Shown here: in pieces, positions 16,910-26,294 of the stretch
Position numbering within the stretch: the first letter of the stretch is position 1
How the letters are laid out: each line of letters begins with the position of its first letter
Source: Luteimonas sp. BLCC-B24
GTDB taxonomy: Bacteria > Pseudomonadota > Gammaproteobacteria > Xanthomonadales > Xanthomonadaceae
Length of the DNA: 64,000 nt
NCBI RefSeq assembly: GCF_028550595.1
Contig: NZ_JAQQGN010000002.1
Coordinates: forward strand, 186,001 to 250,000
Direction of reading: 5' to 3'
Notes under the pieces: model-generated
Seen by the model: only the letters and a program-made list of their open reading frames with translations
The model's database searches: none
What the model was told of the DNA's origin: nothing
Program-made: the position numbers and the translations under genes

Positions 16910-17905
16910 TCAGGCCGCGAGCGTCGGCCGGAGGTCGCCGGCGATCAATGCATCGAAGTACTCGCGGGTCAGCGCGCGCTGCGCATCGGCGGTTTCGGCG
17001 CGATTGACGACACTGCGGAAGGCGGCGTTCTCGGGGCGGTCCTTGGCGTACCAGCCCAGATGCTTGCGCGCGATGCGCACGCCGGAGACTTCGCCGTAGA
17101 ACGCATGCAACGCGTCGAGATGCCCGAGCAGGATGTCGCGGATCTCTTCGAGCGTCGGCGGCGCCAAGCGGTCGCCGGTCGCGAGGAAGTGCGCGATCTC
17201 GCGGAAGATCCACGGCCGGCCCTGCGCGGCGCGGCCGACCATCACCGCATCCACGCCGGTGTGGCGCAGCACGGCCCGCGCCTTCTCCGGCGAGTCGATG
17301 TCGCCATTGGCGATCACCGGAATTCCCGATGCGGCCTTGATCGCGGCGATCGTGTCGTATTCGGCGCTGCCGGTGTAGTGCTGGTCGCGGGTGCGCCCGT
17401 GCACCGCGAGCGCGGCGATGCCGGCGTCTTCCGCGATGCGCGCGATGGTGGGTGCGTTGCGGTGCCCGGCGCACCAGCCGGTGCGGATCTTCAGCGTCAC
17501 CGGCACGTCGACGGCGCGCACCACGGCATCAAGGATGCGTGCGACCAGCGCCTCGTCCTGCATCAGCGCCGAGCCGGCCCAGGCATTGCACACCTTCTTG
17601 GCCGGGCAGCCCATGTTGATGTCGATGATCTGCGCGCCGTGGTCGACGTTGTAGCGCGCGGCCTCGGCCAGCATCGCCGGTTCGGTGCCGGCGATCTGCA
17701 CGCCCACGGGCGCCGGCTCGCCGGCGTGGTCCATGCGGCGCCGCGATTTCTCGGTCTGCCAGAAGCGCGGATCACTGATCGTCATCTCCGACATCGCCAG
17801 CCCCGCGCCCAGCCGCTTGCACAGCTGGCGGAACGGCTTGTCGGTGACCCCGGCCATCGGGGCCAGCACCACGTTCGGTTCGATGCGATAGGGGCCGATC
17901 TGCAT
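16910..17905 (-). CDS. dusB: tRNA-dihydrouridine synthase B
   Basis: This FMN enzyme reduces specific uridines in tRNA to dihydrouridine. The 331-residue protein begins MQIGPYRIEPNVVLAPMAGVT, characteristic of the DusB branch. The catalytic Cys lies in NMGCPAKKVC, and the flavin/substrate region includes KIRTGW, AVHGRTRDQHYTG and VIANGDI and VMVGRAAQGRPWIF. An alternative ATG three codons upstream exists. In Escherichia coli dusB is followed by fis; here no fis gene follows, since the next gene converges. It is monocistronic in this window and diverges from nothing, because rbsK upstream points the same way 54 bp away. Confidence 0.93.
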   Translation of the reverse strand: MQIGPYRIEPNVVLAPMAGVTDKPFRQLCKRLGAGLAMSEMTISDPRFWQTEKSRRRMDHAGEPAPVGVQIAGTEPAMLAEAARYNVDHGAQIIDINMGCPAKKVCNAWAGSALMQDEALVARILDAVVRAVDVPVTLKIRTGWCAGHRNAPTIARIAEDAGIAALAVHGRTRDQHYTGSAEYDTIAAIKAASGIPVIANGDIDSPEKARAVLRHTGVDAVMVGRAAQGRPWIFREIAHFLATGDRLAPPTLEEIRDILLGHLDALHAFYGEVSGVRIARKHLGWYAKDRPENAAFRSVVNRAETADAQRALTREYFDALIAGDLRPTLAA

Positions 17906-17959
17906 GGCGGGCATTGTCGCCGATCCGGCGCACGGGCCGCGCCCCGCGGACACCCGGGT

Positions 17960-18922
17960 TCAGGCGGCGGCCGCGCTCAGATGCGGCATGGCGGCGGCGG
18001 CGCCGACGGCCAGGGTGGACTGCGCGGCGTAGCGGCCGGCGAAACGCACATGCCGTTCGAACGCGGTGCCCGGTGCGCCGGCCAGCGACGCCGCCAGCGC
18101 GCCGTTGAAGGCGTCGCCGGCGCCGGTGGTGTCGATGGACTCGACCCGCTCCGCCGCCACCCGGTAGAACGCGGCGGAATCTCCGCGCAGCAGGTCCTCG
18201 CGATGCGAGACGAACGCGCCCGCGGCGCCCAGCGTGACCACCACCGTGCCGCGCGGGAGCAGCGTGCGGCACAGGCGGTGCAGCTGCGCATCGGCGGTCC
18301 CGACGATGGCGTCGGGTTCGATGCGGTGGCTGGTGTGCCGTTCGAGCAGCGCGGCGAACTCGGTCTCGTTCGGGGTCAGGACGTCGGCGGCGGCCAGCAG
18401 CTCGCGCAGGCATTCGGCGTTCGCGGGCGCCGGGTTGAGCATGGTCGTGGTGCCGCCGGCGCGCGCCAGGCGCATCGCCTCGAGCACCGCATCGAGCGGC
18501 GATTCCAGCTGCGCCAGCAGGATGCGCGCACCGGCCAGGGCCGGTGCCTGGCGGCCCACCCACGCCGCGCCGAGGTCGCCGTTCGCGCCCGCGCCGATGA
18601 CGATGGTGTTGTTGCCGGCCGCGTCGACGTAGATGCCGGCCGTACCGGTGGGCTGGGCGCTGTCGTGCACGCGCAGCGTGATGCCGTCGGACGTCGCCAG
18701 GGCGCGGGCCTGACGCCCGCCTTCGTCGTCGCCGAGCGCACACAAGAAGGTCGCGTCCGCGCCCGCCCGTGCGGCGGCGACCGCCTGGTTGAAACCCTTG
18801 CCCCCGGGCCCGGTGTGGTAGTGGCCGCTCAGCGTCTCGCCGCGGCGGGGCAGGGTGTTGCAGTTCCAGACATGGTCGACGTTGAAGGAGCCGACGACGA
18901 CGACGTGTTGGGATTCGGTCAT
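17960..18922 (-). CDS. rbsK: Ribokinase (PfkB family)
   Basis: This enzyme phosphorylates ribose to ribose-5-phosphate with ATP. At 320 residues it has the usual length. The two PfkB signatures are clear: GPGGKGFNQAVAAARAGA near residue 40 and DTTGAGDAFNGALAASLAG near residue 265, the latter containing the catalytic Asp and anion hole. The substrate Asp of the N-terminus is in VGSFNVDHVW. It follows nupC by 53 bp on the same strand, so ribose released from imported nucleosides is the likely source of substrate. Another sugar kinase specificity cannot be excluded by reading alone. Confidence 0.88.
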   Translation of the reverse strand: MTESQHVVVVGSFNVDHVWNCNTLPRRGETLSGHYHTGPGGKGFNQAVAAARAGADATFLCALGDDEGGRQARALATSDGITLRVHDSAQPTGTAGIYVDAAGNNTIVIGAGANGDLGAAWVGRQAPALAGARILLAQLESPLDAVLEAMRLARAGGTTTMLNPAPANAECLRELLAAADVLTPNETEFAALLERHTSHRIEPDAIVGTADAQLHRLCRTLLPRGTVVVTLGAAGAFVSHREDLLRGDSAAFYRVAAERVESIDTTGAGDAFNGALAASLAGAPGTAFERHVRFAGRYAAQSTLAVGAAAAMPHLSAAAA

Positions 18923-18975
18923 GACTTCAGGCAGGAAATAACGCGACGTGCAGAGGCAAGCAATACGCGTGCCGG

Positions 18976-20274
18976 TCAGCCGCCGACGCCGGAGAGCACG
19001 CCGGCAATCGTCGCGGTCATCATCGTGGCGATCGATCCGCCGAGCACCGCACGCAGGCCGAGGCGGGCGAGGTCGGCGCGGCGCTCCGGGGCGATGCCGC
19101 CGATGCCGCCGATCTGGATCGCGATCGAGCTGAAATTGGCGAATCCGCACAGCGCATAGGTGGCGATCAGGGCGCCCTGCGGCCCGATCGTCGTACCCGG
19201 CACGTTGCCCTGCAGGATCTCGCCGAGCTGGACGTAGGCGACGAACTCGTTCAGCACGACCTTGGTGCCGATGAGGCCGCCGACGGTCGCGGCGTCCTCC
19301 CACGGCACGCCGATCAGCCACGCCAGCGGCGCCAGCGCCCAGCCGAGCAGGGCGGACAGGTCGGTGGGACGGCCCAGGACCGACTGCAGGCCGGTGAGTT
19401 CGCCCAGCCACACCAGCGGCGCGTTGAGCAGCGCGATCAGCGCGATGAAGGCGAGCAGCATGGCGCCGACGTTGAGCGCCAGCTTCAGACCGTCCGCGGC
19501 ACCCGCGGCGGCGGCGTCGATGACGTTGGCGGTGGTCTTTTCGACGTTCACCCGCACCGCGCCGAGGGTCAGCGGCGTGGCGGTCTCGGGCACCAGGATC
19601 TTGGCGATCACCAGCGTCGCCGGCGCCGCCATGATGCTGGCGGTGATCAGATGCTTGGCGTAGATCGCCTGCTGGACCGGGTCACCCCCGCCGAGCAGCA
19701 GCACGTAGGCGCCCAGCACGCCGCCGGCGATGGTCGCCATGCCGCCGACCATGAGGGTCAGCAGTTCCGACCGGGTCATGCCGGCGATGTAGGGCCGCAC
19801 CACGAGCGGCGCCTCGGTCTGGCCGATGAACGCGTTGGCGCACACCGACAGGGTTTCCGCACCCGATACGCGCATCAGGCGCGTGATCACCCAGGCCATG
19901 CCCTGGACGATCTTCTGCATGACGCCGAGGTGGTAGAGCACGCTCATGAAGCTGGCGAAGAAGATGATCGTCGGCAGCACCTGGAACGCGAACACGAAGC
20001 CGAACTTTCCGGCGTCGCTGAAGTCGCCGAAGATGAAGCGCGCCCCTTCGGTGGTGAAGCCGAGCAGCTTCACGAATCCGCCCGAGAGCACGTCGAACAC
20101 GCCGGCGCCCCACGGCGTCAGCAGCACCACGCAGGCGATGACGATCTGCAGCAGCAGGCCGGTGCCGACCAGGCGCCAGTCCACCGCGCGCCGGCTGCTC
20201 GAACACAGCCAGGTGATGCCGAGCAGTACGGCGAGACCGAACACGCCGAAACCGGCCCGCAACAGGAATTCCAT
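18976..20274 (-). CDS. Concentrative nucleoside transporter (NupC/CNT family)
   Basis: This 432-residue inner-membrane protein has about ten hydrophobic helices. The family core is visible: VCANAFIGQTEAPLVVRPYI with the conserved Gln-Thr-Glu nucleoside-binding motif, followed by MTRSELLTLMVGGMATIAGGV, and near the C-terminus VVLNEFVAYVQL and ALCGFANFSSIAIQIGGIG. CNT proteins import nucleosides with protons or sodium. It is the first gene of a two-gene unit with ribokinase, consistent with nucleoside salvage. Confidence 0.92.
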   Translation of the reverse strand: MEFLLRAGFGVFGLAVLLGITWLCSSSRRAVDWRLVGTGLLLQIVIACVVLLTPWGAGVFDVLSGGFVKLLGFTTEGARFIFGDFSDAGKFGFVFAFQVLPTIIFFASFMSVLYHLGVMQKIVQGMAWVITRLMRVSGAETLSVCANAFIGQTEAPLVVRPYIAGMTRSELLTLMVGGMATIAGGVLGAYVLLLGGGDPVQQAIYAKHLITASIMAAPATLVIAKILVPETATPLTLGAVRVNVEKTTANVIDAAAAGAADGLKLALNVGAMLLAFIALIALLNAPLVWLGELTGLQSVLGRPTDLSALLGWALAPLAWLIGVPWEDAATVGGLIGTKVVLNEFVAYVQLGEILQGNVPGTTIGPQGALIATYALCGFANFSSIAIQIGGIGGIAPERRADLARLGLRAVLGGSIATMMTATIAGVLSGVGG

Positions 20275-20464
20275 CGTGGCGTGGCCCCCGGGCCGTCATC
20301 GAGTCGCGCAGCCTAGTGCAGCGCGCCGGGCCGGGCAACCATGCTGCACGTGAAGACCGCGTCGTTCAGCGGCGGCGCTGCAGGCGCCCGAATCGCGCCG
20401 CGGTGGACGCGTCGATCCGGCCGGGGTGCTTACACTGCCGCGTCCAGTCTCCGCGGATCCACCC

Positions 20465-21445
20465 ATGCATTACCGCCGTCTCGGTCGCTCCGGTCTCCAG
20501 CTCTCCGCCCTCGGCTTCGGCGCCTGGGTCACGTTCGGACGCCAGATCGGCCGCAGCCAGGCACGCGAACTGATCGCTGCGGCGTGGGATCACGGCATCA
20601 CCTTCTTCGACAATGCCGAGGGCTATGCCAACGGCGACGCGGAGCGGGTCATGGGCGACGTCATCGCCGACCTGCGCCTGCCCCGGGACGGCTACTGCGT
20701 GTCGAGCAAGGTGTTCTTCGGCGCGGCCGAGGCGCCGGGCCCCACCCAGCGCGGGCTGTCGCGCAAGCACGTGCGCGAAGCCTGCGACGGCGCGCTGACG
20801 CGGCTGCGCGTCGATCATCTGGACCTTTATTACTGCCATCGCCCCGACCCCGACACGCCGGTGGAGGAAACCGTGTGGGCGATGGACACGCTGATCCGCC
20901 AGGGCAAGGTGCTGTACTGGGGCACGTCCGAGTGGCCCGCGGCCCTGATCCGCGAGGCGGACGCCGTCGCCCGCGCGCACCACCTGCATGGGCCGACGAT
21001 GGAACAGCCGGAATACAACCTGCTGCAGCGCAGCCGCGTCGAAACCGAGTACGACCCGCTGTACCGCGAGCTGGGGCTGGGCACGACGACGTGGTCGCCG
21101 CTGGCGTCGGGTCTGCTGACCGGCAAGTACGCCGCCGGCGTGCCGCAGGACAGCCGCCTCGCCCAGGCGGGCCTCGACTGGTTGCGCGCCCGCGTGCTCG
21201 ACGGCGACGCGCCGGACGCGACGTCACCGGCGCAGCGTGCGTCGCGCTTCGTCGCACTGGCGGCGGAACTCGGCGTCGCGCCGGCGCCGCTGGCCATCGC
21301 CTGGTGTCTGCGCAATCCGCATGTGTCCTCGGTGCTGCTGGGCGCGAGCCGCGTGGCGCAGCTGCTCGAGAATCTCGGAGCGCTGGAACTGGTGGACCGC
21401 GTCGACGCGGGCACCTGGGGCCGGATCGAAGCAAGCGTCGGCTGA
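20465..21445 (+). CDS. Aldo/keto reductase
   Basis: This 326-residue NAD(P)H-dependent oxidoreductase has a TIM-barrel fold and is close to the potassium-channel beta-subunit/YghZ branch. The ATG at 20465 gives MHYRRLGRSGLQLSALGFG. The catalytic tetrad is visible as Asp and Tyr in FFDNAEGYANGDAE, Lys in CVSSKVFFG and His in YYCHRPDPDTP. The cofactor end reads VLLGASRVAQLLENLGAL. The substrate is unknown. It is followed 67 bp later by hemP, but a Fur-controlled promoter separates them, so it is probably not part of the heme unit. Confidence 0.92.
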   Translation: MHYRRLGRSGLQLSALGFGAWVTFGRQIGRSQARELIAAAWDHGITFFDNAEGYANGDAERVMGDVIADLRLPRDGYCVSSKVFFGAAEAPGPTQRGLSRKHVREACDGALTRLRVDHLDLYYCHRPDPDTPVEETVWAMDTLIRQGKVLYWGTSEWPAALIREADAVARAHHLHGPTMEQPEYNLLQRSRVETEYDPLYRELGLGTTTWSPLASGLLTGKYAAGVPQDSRLAQAGLDWLRARVLDGDAPDATSPAQRASRFVALAAELGVAPAPLAIAWCLRNPHVSSVLLGASRVAQLLENLGALELVDRVDAGTWGRIEASVG

Positions 21446-21456
21446 TCGATGTGGTC

Positions 21457-21484
21457 TTGACTCGGTAATGAGAATCAATATCAT
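21457..21484 (+). promoter_or_regulatory. Promoter of hemP overlapped by a Fur box
   Basis: TTGACT (21457-21462) and TATCAT (21479-21484) are spaced 16 bp. Between and over them, TGAGAAT-C-AATATCA (21469-21483) matches the 7-1-7 Fur consensus TGATAATxATTATCA with two differences. Fur bound here in iron-replete cells would block the promoter. It lies 28 bp before the hemP ATG. Confidence 0.8.
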
Positions 21485-21512
21485 TCGAGTCTCGTTCCCG
21501 GAGGATCTGCCG

Positions 21513-21728
21513 ATGTTCCATGTGAGCCAGTTGAACGATGTTCCCGGCGCCGCGCACGACGCGGATACACGCGGCCACGCGCACGCCCGGTTCCCGCGGG
21601 TGCCCGAGCCGATCGAGCTCGACAGCGAGCGCCTGCTCGGCGGCCAGCGTGAACTGCGCATCCGGCACGGCAACGAGATCTACCGCCTGCGCCATACCCG
21701 CAACGACAAGCTGATCCTGACCAAGTAA
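21513..21728 (+). CDS. hemP: Hemin uptake protein HemP
   Basis: This small 71-residue cytosolic protein ends with the HemP signature: SERLLGGQRELRIRHGNEIY then RLRHTRNDKLILTK. GGAGG (21499-21503) precedes the ATG at 21513. HemP genes sit at the head of bacterial heme-uptake operons. In some bacteria HemP acts as a positive regulator of the heme receptor gene; that is known of relatives, not shown here. It is followed 140 bp later by the heme-type TonB receptor and controlled by the Fur box at 21469-21483. Confidence 0.93.
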   Translation: MFHVSQLNDVPGAAHDADTRGHAHARFPRVPEPIELDSERLLGGQRELRIRHGNEIYRLRHTRNDKLILTK

Positions 21729-21868
21729 CCCGGCGTCGCGTCGCCGCAGGGGCCGATGGACTCCTGCAGGCGGCGCGATCCGCACCATCGTCCTCTCCCC
21801 AGAGGCTGCCCGCCCGCGCCGCTCGTCCGCGCACGCCAGCTCGCCGATGTCCACTTCGCGAGCGTCCC

Positions 21869-24100
21869 ATGCGTCCCAGCCTGCTGTCCGTGTCCCTGGC
21901 CCTGTGCCTGTCGCCCACTGCCGTCCTCGCCGCGCCCGATAGCGCGCCGCGCGATCTCGACCGGATCGTCGTCACCGCCACCCGCACCGAGCGGGCGATC
22001 GCCGACGTCCCCAATACTGTCGACGTGATCGACCGCGCGCGCATGGACACGCTGTTGGTACGCGACCTCGCCGATCTGTTCCGCTACGAGCCGGGCATCA
22101 CCGTCGGCCGCAGTGTCGGGCGCTTCGGACTGAACGACATCCGCATCCGCGGCCTCGGTGGCAACCGCGTGCGCATCCAGACCGACGGCATCGCGGTGCC
22201 GGACGCGTTCGCGATCGGCAGCTTCTCCAGCGCCAACCGCAACTTCGTCGATCTCGACACGCTCAAGCGCGTCGAGGTGGTGCGCGGGCCGACGAGTGCG
22301 CTGTACGGCTCGGACGCGCTCGGTGGCGTGGTGTCCTTCGTCACCAAGGACCCGTCCGACTATCTGGGCGAGGGCAGGGAGGCCCACCTCGGGACCAAGA
22401 TCGGCGTGACCAGCGCCGACGCGGGGCTGTTCGCCGGTGCGACCGCGGCCTTCGGCGGCGAGCGCTGGTCGGGCCTGGTGGCGGTGAGCCATCGCCAGGG
22501 CCGGGAGACCGACAACATGGGCGAGGTCGGCGGCACCGGCAGCGCCCGCACGCAGGCCAATCCGCAGTCCTATGCCGGGCGCAGCGTGCTCGGCAAGGTC
22601 GTGTTCGCACCGAGTGCGGCGCAGCGCTTCAAGCTGACGGTCGAAGGCAACGAGGACGATGTCGACACCGACGTGCTGAGCTCGTACGGCCTGCAGGCCC
22701 TGACCGGCGCCACCCATACACAGGTGCTGGGCGACGACCACCAGTCGCGCGCGCGCATCACCTTCGGCCACGAGATCGACGGCCTGTCGACGCGCCTGGC
22801 CGACAGCGTCGACTGGCAGCTCTATCGGCAGGACAGCCGCACGCGGCAGGACAGCGTGGAGGTGCGCCGTGTGCCGTCGGGTGGCACGCTGATCCGCGAC
22901 CGTCGCGAGCGCGCGTTCCATTTCGACCAGCGCAGCCACGGCCTGCAGGCGAACGCGCGCAAGACCGTCCAGGCCGGCCGCGTCGATCACGCGATCGCCT
23001 ACGGTCTCGACATCGAGCGCACCGAAACGAAGCAGAAGCGCGACGGGCGACGCGTCTTCCTCGACACCGGCCTCGTCACCAACGTGATGTTGCCCGACGT
23101 GTTCCCGGTGCGTGATTTCCCGATCAGCGACACCACCCGTGCCGCGCTGTACGTGCAGGACGAGATCGCCTTCGCCGATGGCGCGTTCCGTCTGGTGCCG
23201 GCCCTGCGCGTGGATCACTACCGGCTCGAGCCCGAGGTCGACACGATCTTCCGTGAGGACAACCCGACCACGCAGGTCGCCGCGCTTCGCGAAACCCGTG
23301 TGTCGCCCAAGCTCGGCGTCGTCTGGAAGTTCGGCGATGCCTGGTCGCTGTTCGGCGGCTACGCACGCGGCTTCCGCGCGCCGCCCTACAACGACGTCAA
23401 TATCGGCTTCACCAATTTCATGTTCGGGTACACGGCGATTCCGAACCCGGATCTGAAGTCGGAGACCAGCGACGGCCTCGAACTCGGCCTGCGCTTCGCC
23501 GGCGACGTCGGCTACGCCAGTCTGAGCAGCTACTACACGCAGTACGACAACTTCATCGAGTCGACGCGCTACATCGGCGACGATCCGGTCACCGGACTGA
23601 TGGTCTACCAGTCGCAGAACGTCGACGACGCGCGCATCCGCGGTGTGGAGTTCAAGGGCGGCCTGTACTTCGACACCTTCGCGCCGGCACTCGAGGGCTG
23701 GTCGCTGCAGGGCGCGGCGGCGTGGTCGCGCGGCGAGGACCGGACGACGGGCGAGGCACTCGGCAGTGTCGACCCACTGACCGCGACGCTCGGCGTGGCG
23801 TTCGCGCGCGAGACGTGGGGCGCCGAGCTGATCGGCCGTTTCGCCGGACGTCGCGACCGCCTGCCGGCTGCGCCGGCGGGCAGCGCCTACTTCGAAAGTC
23901 CCGGTTACGCGTTGCTCGATCTCTACGCGCACTGGCGCTTCGCGCCCGGCACGCGCGTCGACGTCGGCGTGTTCAACCTCGCCGACCGCACGGTCTGGCA
24001 GGCGGGACTCGTGCCACTGATCGCGCAGACGAGTGCCGCGCTCGACCGTTACACCGCGCCCGGCCGCAACGTGGCGGTCAGCCTGTCGGTCGATTTCTGA
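21869..24100 (+). CDS. TonB-dependent hemoglobin/heme-type receptor
   Basis: This 743-residue outer-membrane beta-barrel has a signal peptide at residues 1-22 (ending AVLAAP). The TonB box region is DLDRIVVTATRTER and the plug domain spans about residues 35-145 (VPNTVDVIDRARMDTL, DIRIRGLGGNRVRIQTDGI, LKRVEVVRGPTSALYGSDAL). Barrel motifs include WSLFGGYARGFRAPPYNDVN and NPDLKSETSDGLELG. The C-terminus ends VSLSVDF with the final aromatic residue needed for outer-membrane insertion. Its place directly after hemP and a Fur box, and similarity to the hemoglobin/transferrin/lactoferrin receptor group, point to heme-iron import. Confidence 0.92.
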   Translation: MRPSLLSVSLALCLSPTAVLAAPDSAPRDLDRIVVTATRTERAIADVPNTVDVIDRARMDTLLVRDLADLFRYEPGITVGRSVGRFGLNDIRIRGLGGNRVRIQTDGIAVPDAFAIGSFSSANRNFVDLDTLKRVEVVRGPTSALYGSDALGGVVSFVTKDPSDYLGEGREAHLGTKIGVTSADAGLFAGATAAFGGERWSGLVAVSHRQGRETDNMGEVGGTGSARTQANPQSYAGRSVLGKVVFAPSAAQRFKLTVEGNEDDVDTDVLSSYGLQALTGATHTQVLGDDHQSRARITFGHEIDGLSTRLADSVDWQLYRQDSRTRQDSVEVRRVPSGGTLIRDRRERAFHFDQRSHGLQANARKTVQAGRVDHAIAYGLDIERTETKQKRDGRRVFLDTGLVTNVMLPDVFPVRDFPISDTTRAALYVQDEIAFADGAFRLVPALRVDHYRLEPEVDTIFREDNPTTQVAALRETRVSPKLGVVWKFGDAWSLFGGYARGFRAPPYNDVNIGFTNFMFGYTAIPNPDLKSETSDGLELGLRFAGDVGYASLSSYYTQYDNFIESTRYIGDDPVTGLMVYQSQNVDDARIRGVEFKGGLYFDTFAPALEGWSLQGAAAWSRGEDRTTGEALGSVDPLTATLGVAFARETWGAELIGRFAGRRDRLPAAPAGSAYFESPGYALLDLYAHWRFAPGTRVDVGVFNLADRTVWQAGLVPLIAQTSAALDRYTAPGRNVAVSLSVDF

Positions 24101-24294
24101 GCATGCAGACCGTACGCGGCGTGTCCGCCGGCGACGCGTCCATGGGGTGCCGCTGGACCACGCGCGCTGCTGCCAAGCGGGATGTGCACGCCCGCCGCCT
24201 GCACGAGCCGGCGCGCGGCCATGCCGCGTCAACCACCCGGCCCGACCACGCGATGCCCCGCTCCGACAGTTCCCGACCCCGAGGTACCCCCGAG

Positions 24295-25236
24295 ATGACA
24301 CTGAACACACTTGCGCCGACGCTGTTCGCGCTGCTCGCCACCGGCGCCGCGGCGGCGGCGCCCGCCACCCGCCCGCCCGACGCCGACCGCATGGCCATTC
24401 TCGCCATGCAGGGCGAGTACTCGGTGCGCTTTCTGTTCGACGAAACCGTCGTGCTCGCCCCCGGCTACGTCCGCAAGGCCCCCAAACGCAGCGGCGGCGA
24501 CGAAGTCGTCATCGTCGTCGAGGACACGCCGACCCGGATCGTGCTGCAGCACCTGCTGCTCGACGTCGGAAGCGGACACGTGATCAAACACTGGCGGCAG
24601 GACTGGATGTTCGAGGCGCCGACGCGTTGGGAATTCACGTCCGACCAGACCTGGCGCCAGCGCGAGGTGCCTGCCGACCTGGTGCGAGGCGGCTGGACCC
24701 AGTGCGTGTTCGAGGTCAGCGACGCACCGCGTTATTGCGGCAGTGGACGCTGGGTCCATGCCGGGGGCACATCGACGTGGACCTCCGATGCCGGATGGCG
24801 CCCCTTGCCGCGCCGGGAATACACCACGCGCCAGGACTACAACGCACTCGCCGCGGTCAATCGCCACACCATCGCACCCGGCGGCTGGACCCACGAGCAG
24901 GACAACCGCAAGGATGTCCGCGATGCCACCGGCACCGTGTCGGCCAGCATCGTCCGCGAGACCGGCTTCAACGAGTACGTCAGGACCAATGGGGTCGATT
25001 TCACGCCCGCCTACGACTACTGGAGCGCGACCCGCGACTACTGGGCGCGGGTACGCGCGCGCTGGGACGCGCGACTGGCCGCGCCGGGCGGCGTGCACCT
25101 CCTGACCGCGGTCGACGGCATGGACTTGATCACGCCGTTGTTCGAGCAGGCGCAGACCGTACGGAACGGCGGCAGTGTGAGCGACGCGCAGATCGACGCG
25201 GTCTTCGCGCAGTGGGTGGAGCCCGCGCGCGATTGA
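24295..25236 (+). CDS. DUF6607-type exported protein of the heme locus
   Basis: This 313-residue protein has a signal peptide (LNTLAPTLFALLATGAAAAAP), so it is periplasmic or outer-membrane associated. The ATG at 24295 is preceded by GAGG at 24281. Conserved-looking segments are GEYSVRFLFDETVVLAPGY, IVLQHLLLDVGSGHVIKHWR, DWMFEAPTRWEF and REYTTRQDYNALAAVNRH, plus many Trp residues. I recall this family (DUF6607) as a regular neighbour of heme-type TonB receptors. No activity is known. It lies 194 bp after the receptor on the same strand and may be in the same Fur regulon. Confidence 0.75.
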   Translation: MTLNTLAPTLFALLATGAAAAAPATRPPDADRMAILAMQGEYSVRFLFDETVVLAPGYVRKAPKRSGGDEVVIVVEDTPTRIVLQHLLLDVGSGHVIKHWRQDWMFEAPTRWEFTSDQTWRQREVPADLVRGGWTQCVFEVSDAPRYCGSGRWVHAGGTSTWTSDAGWRPLPRREYTTRQDYNALAAVNRHTIAPGGWTHEQDNRKDVRDATGTVSASIVRETGFNEYVRTNGVDFTPAYDYWSATRDYWARVRARWDARLAAPGGVHLLTAVDGMDLITPLFEQAQTVRNGGSVSDAQIDAVFAQWVEPARD

Positions 25237-25276
25237 CCGCCGCGGCGGCGGCGACGGGGCGTAACGGGCGTGCGCC

Positions 25277-25282
25277 TATACT
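25277..25282 (+). promoter_or_regulatory. -10 box of the SPFH/NfeD operon
   Basis: TATACT lies 42 bp before the SPFH-protein ATG, in an otherwise GC-rich gap. The -35 region is not clear. A GAGAGGA ribosome site follows at about 25310. Confidence 0.5.
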
Positions 25283-25324
25283 CGGAATCCGCGGCATCGG
25301 CCGTTCGCAGAGAGGAATCGCCCC

Positions 25325-26293
25325 ATGGGAACCGGAGTGTTTCTGGCCATCGTGCTGGCCATCGCCGGCATCATCGTGCTGTTCAAGACCGTGCGCATGG
25401 TGCCGCAGGGCTTCGAATGGACGGTCGAGCGTTTCGGCAAGTACACGCACTCGATGACGCCGGGTCTGCACTTCCTGATCCCGATCGTCTACGGCGTCGG
25501 ACGCAAGATCAACATGATGGAGCAGGTGCTCGACGTGCCCAGCCAGGACGTCATCACCCGCGACAACGCCGTGGTGCGCGTCGACGGGGTGGTGTTCTTC
25601 CAGGTCCTCGATGCGGCCAAGGCGGCGTACGAGGTGTCGAATCTCGAGATCGCGACGATCGCGCTGGTGCAGACCAACATCCGCACCGTCATCGGCTCGA
25701 TGGATCTCGACGAGTCGCTGAGCAACCGCGAGACCATCAACGCCCAGCTGCTCAACGTCGTCGACCAGGCCACCAATCCCTGGGGCATCAAGGTCACCCG
25801 CATCGAGATCCGCGACATCCAGCCGCCGCGCGATCTCATCGATTCGATGGCCCGGCAGATGAAGGCCGAGCGTGAGCGGCGCGCGGTGATCCTGGAAGCC
25901 GAGGGCCACCGGCAGTCGGCGATCCTGCGCGCCGAGGGTGAAAAGCAGGCGGCGATCCTCGAGGCCGAAGGCGAGCGCGAAGCCGCGTTCCGCGAGGCCG
26001 AAGCGCGCGAGCGCCTGGCCGAGGCTGAGGCCAAGGCGACCGAGATGGTGTCCAACGCGATCGCCCAGGGCGACGTGCAGGCGATCAACTATTTCGTCGC
26101 GCAGAAGTACGTCGAGGCATTCAAGGAACTGGCGACGGCGCCGAACCAGAAGTTCGTGCTGATGCCGATGGAGTCGAGCGGGCTGATCGGGTCGATCGCG
26201 GGCATCGGCGAACTCGCCAGGGAAGCCCTGGGTCACCAGAAGTCGCCGTCCGCGCGGGTGCCTCCGCCGCCGCCGCCGCGCACGGGTCTCTGA
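25325..26293 (+). CDS. SPFH/stomatin-family membrane protein (QmcA-like)
   Basis: This 322-residue protein is anchored by one N-terminal helix (residues 4-22, FLAIVLAIAGIIVLFKTV). It is followed by an SPFH/band-7 domain (about 25-190; MVPQGFEWTVERFGKYTHS, PSQDVITRDNAVVRVDGVVFF) and a long Glu/Ala/Arg-rich coiled coil (about 185-250; REAEARERLAEAEAKATEM). Such proteins form large membrane cages or microdomains. The stop is one base before the ATG of an NfeD gene, the typical SPFH-NfeD operon; the pair is thought to maintain membrane protein quality. Confidence 0.92.
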   Translation: MGTGVFLAIVLAIAGIIVLFKTVRMVPQGFEWTVERFGKYTHSMTPGLHFLIPIVYGVGRKINMMEQVLDVPSQDVITRDNAVVRVDGVVFFQVLDAAKAAYEVSNLEIATIALVQTNIRTVIGSMDLDESLSNRETINAQLLNVVDQATNPWGIKVTRIEIRDIQPPRDLIDSMARQMKAERERRAVILEAEGHRQSAILRAEGEKQAAILEAEGEREAAFREAEARERLAEAEAKATEMVSNAIAQGDVQAINYFVAQKYVEAFKELATAPNQKFVLMPMESSGLIGSIAGIGELAREALGHQKSPSARVPPPPPPRTGL

Positions 26294-26294
26294 C

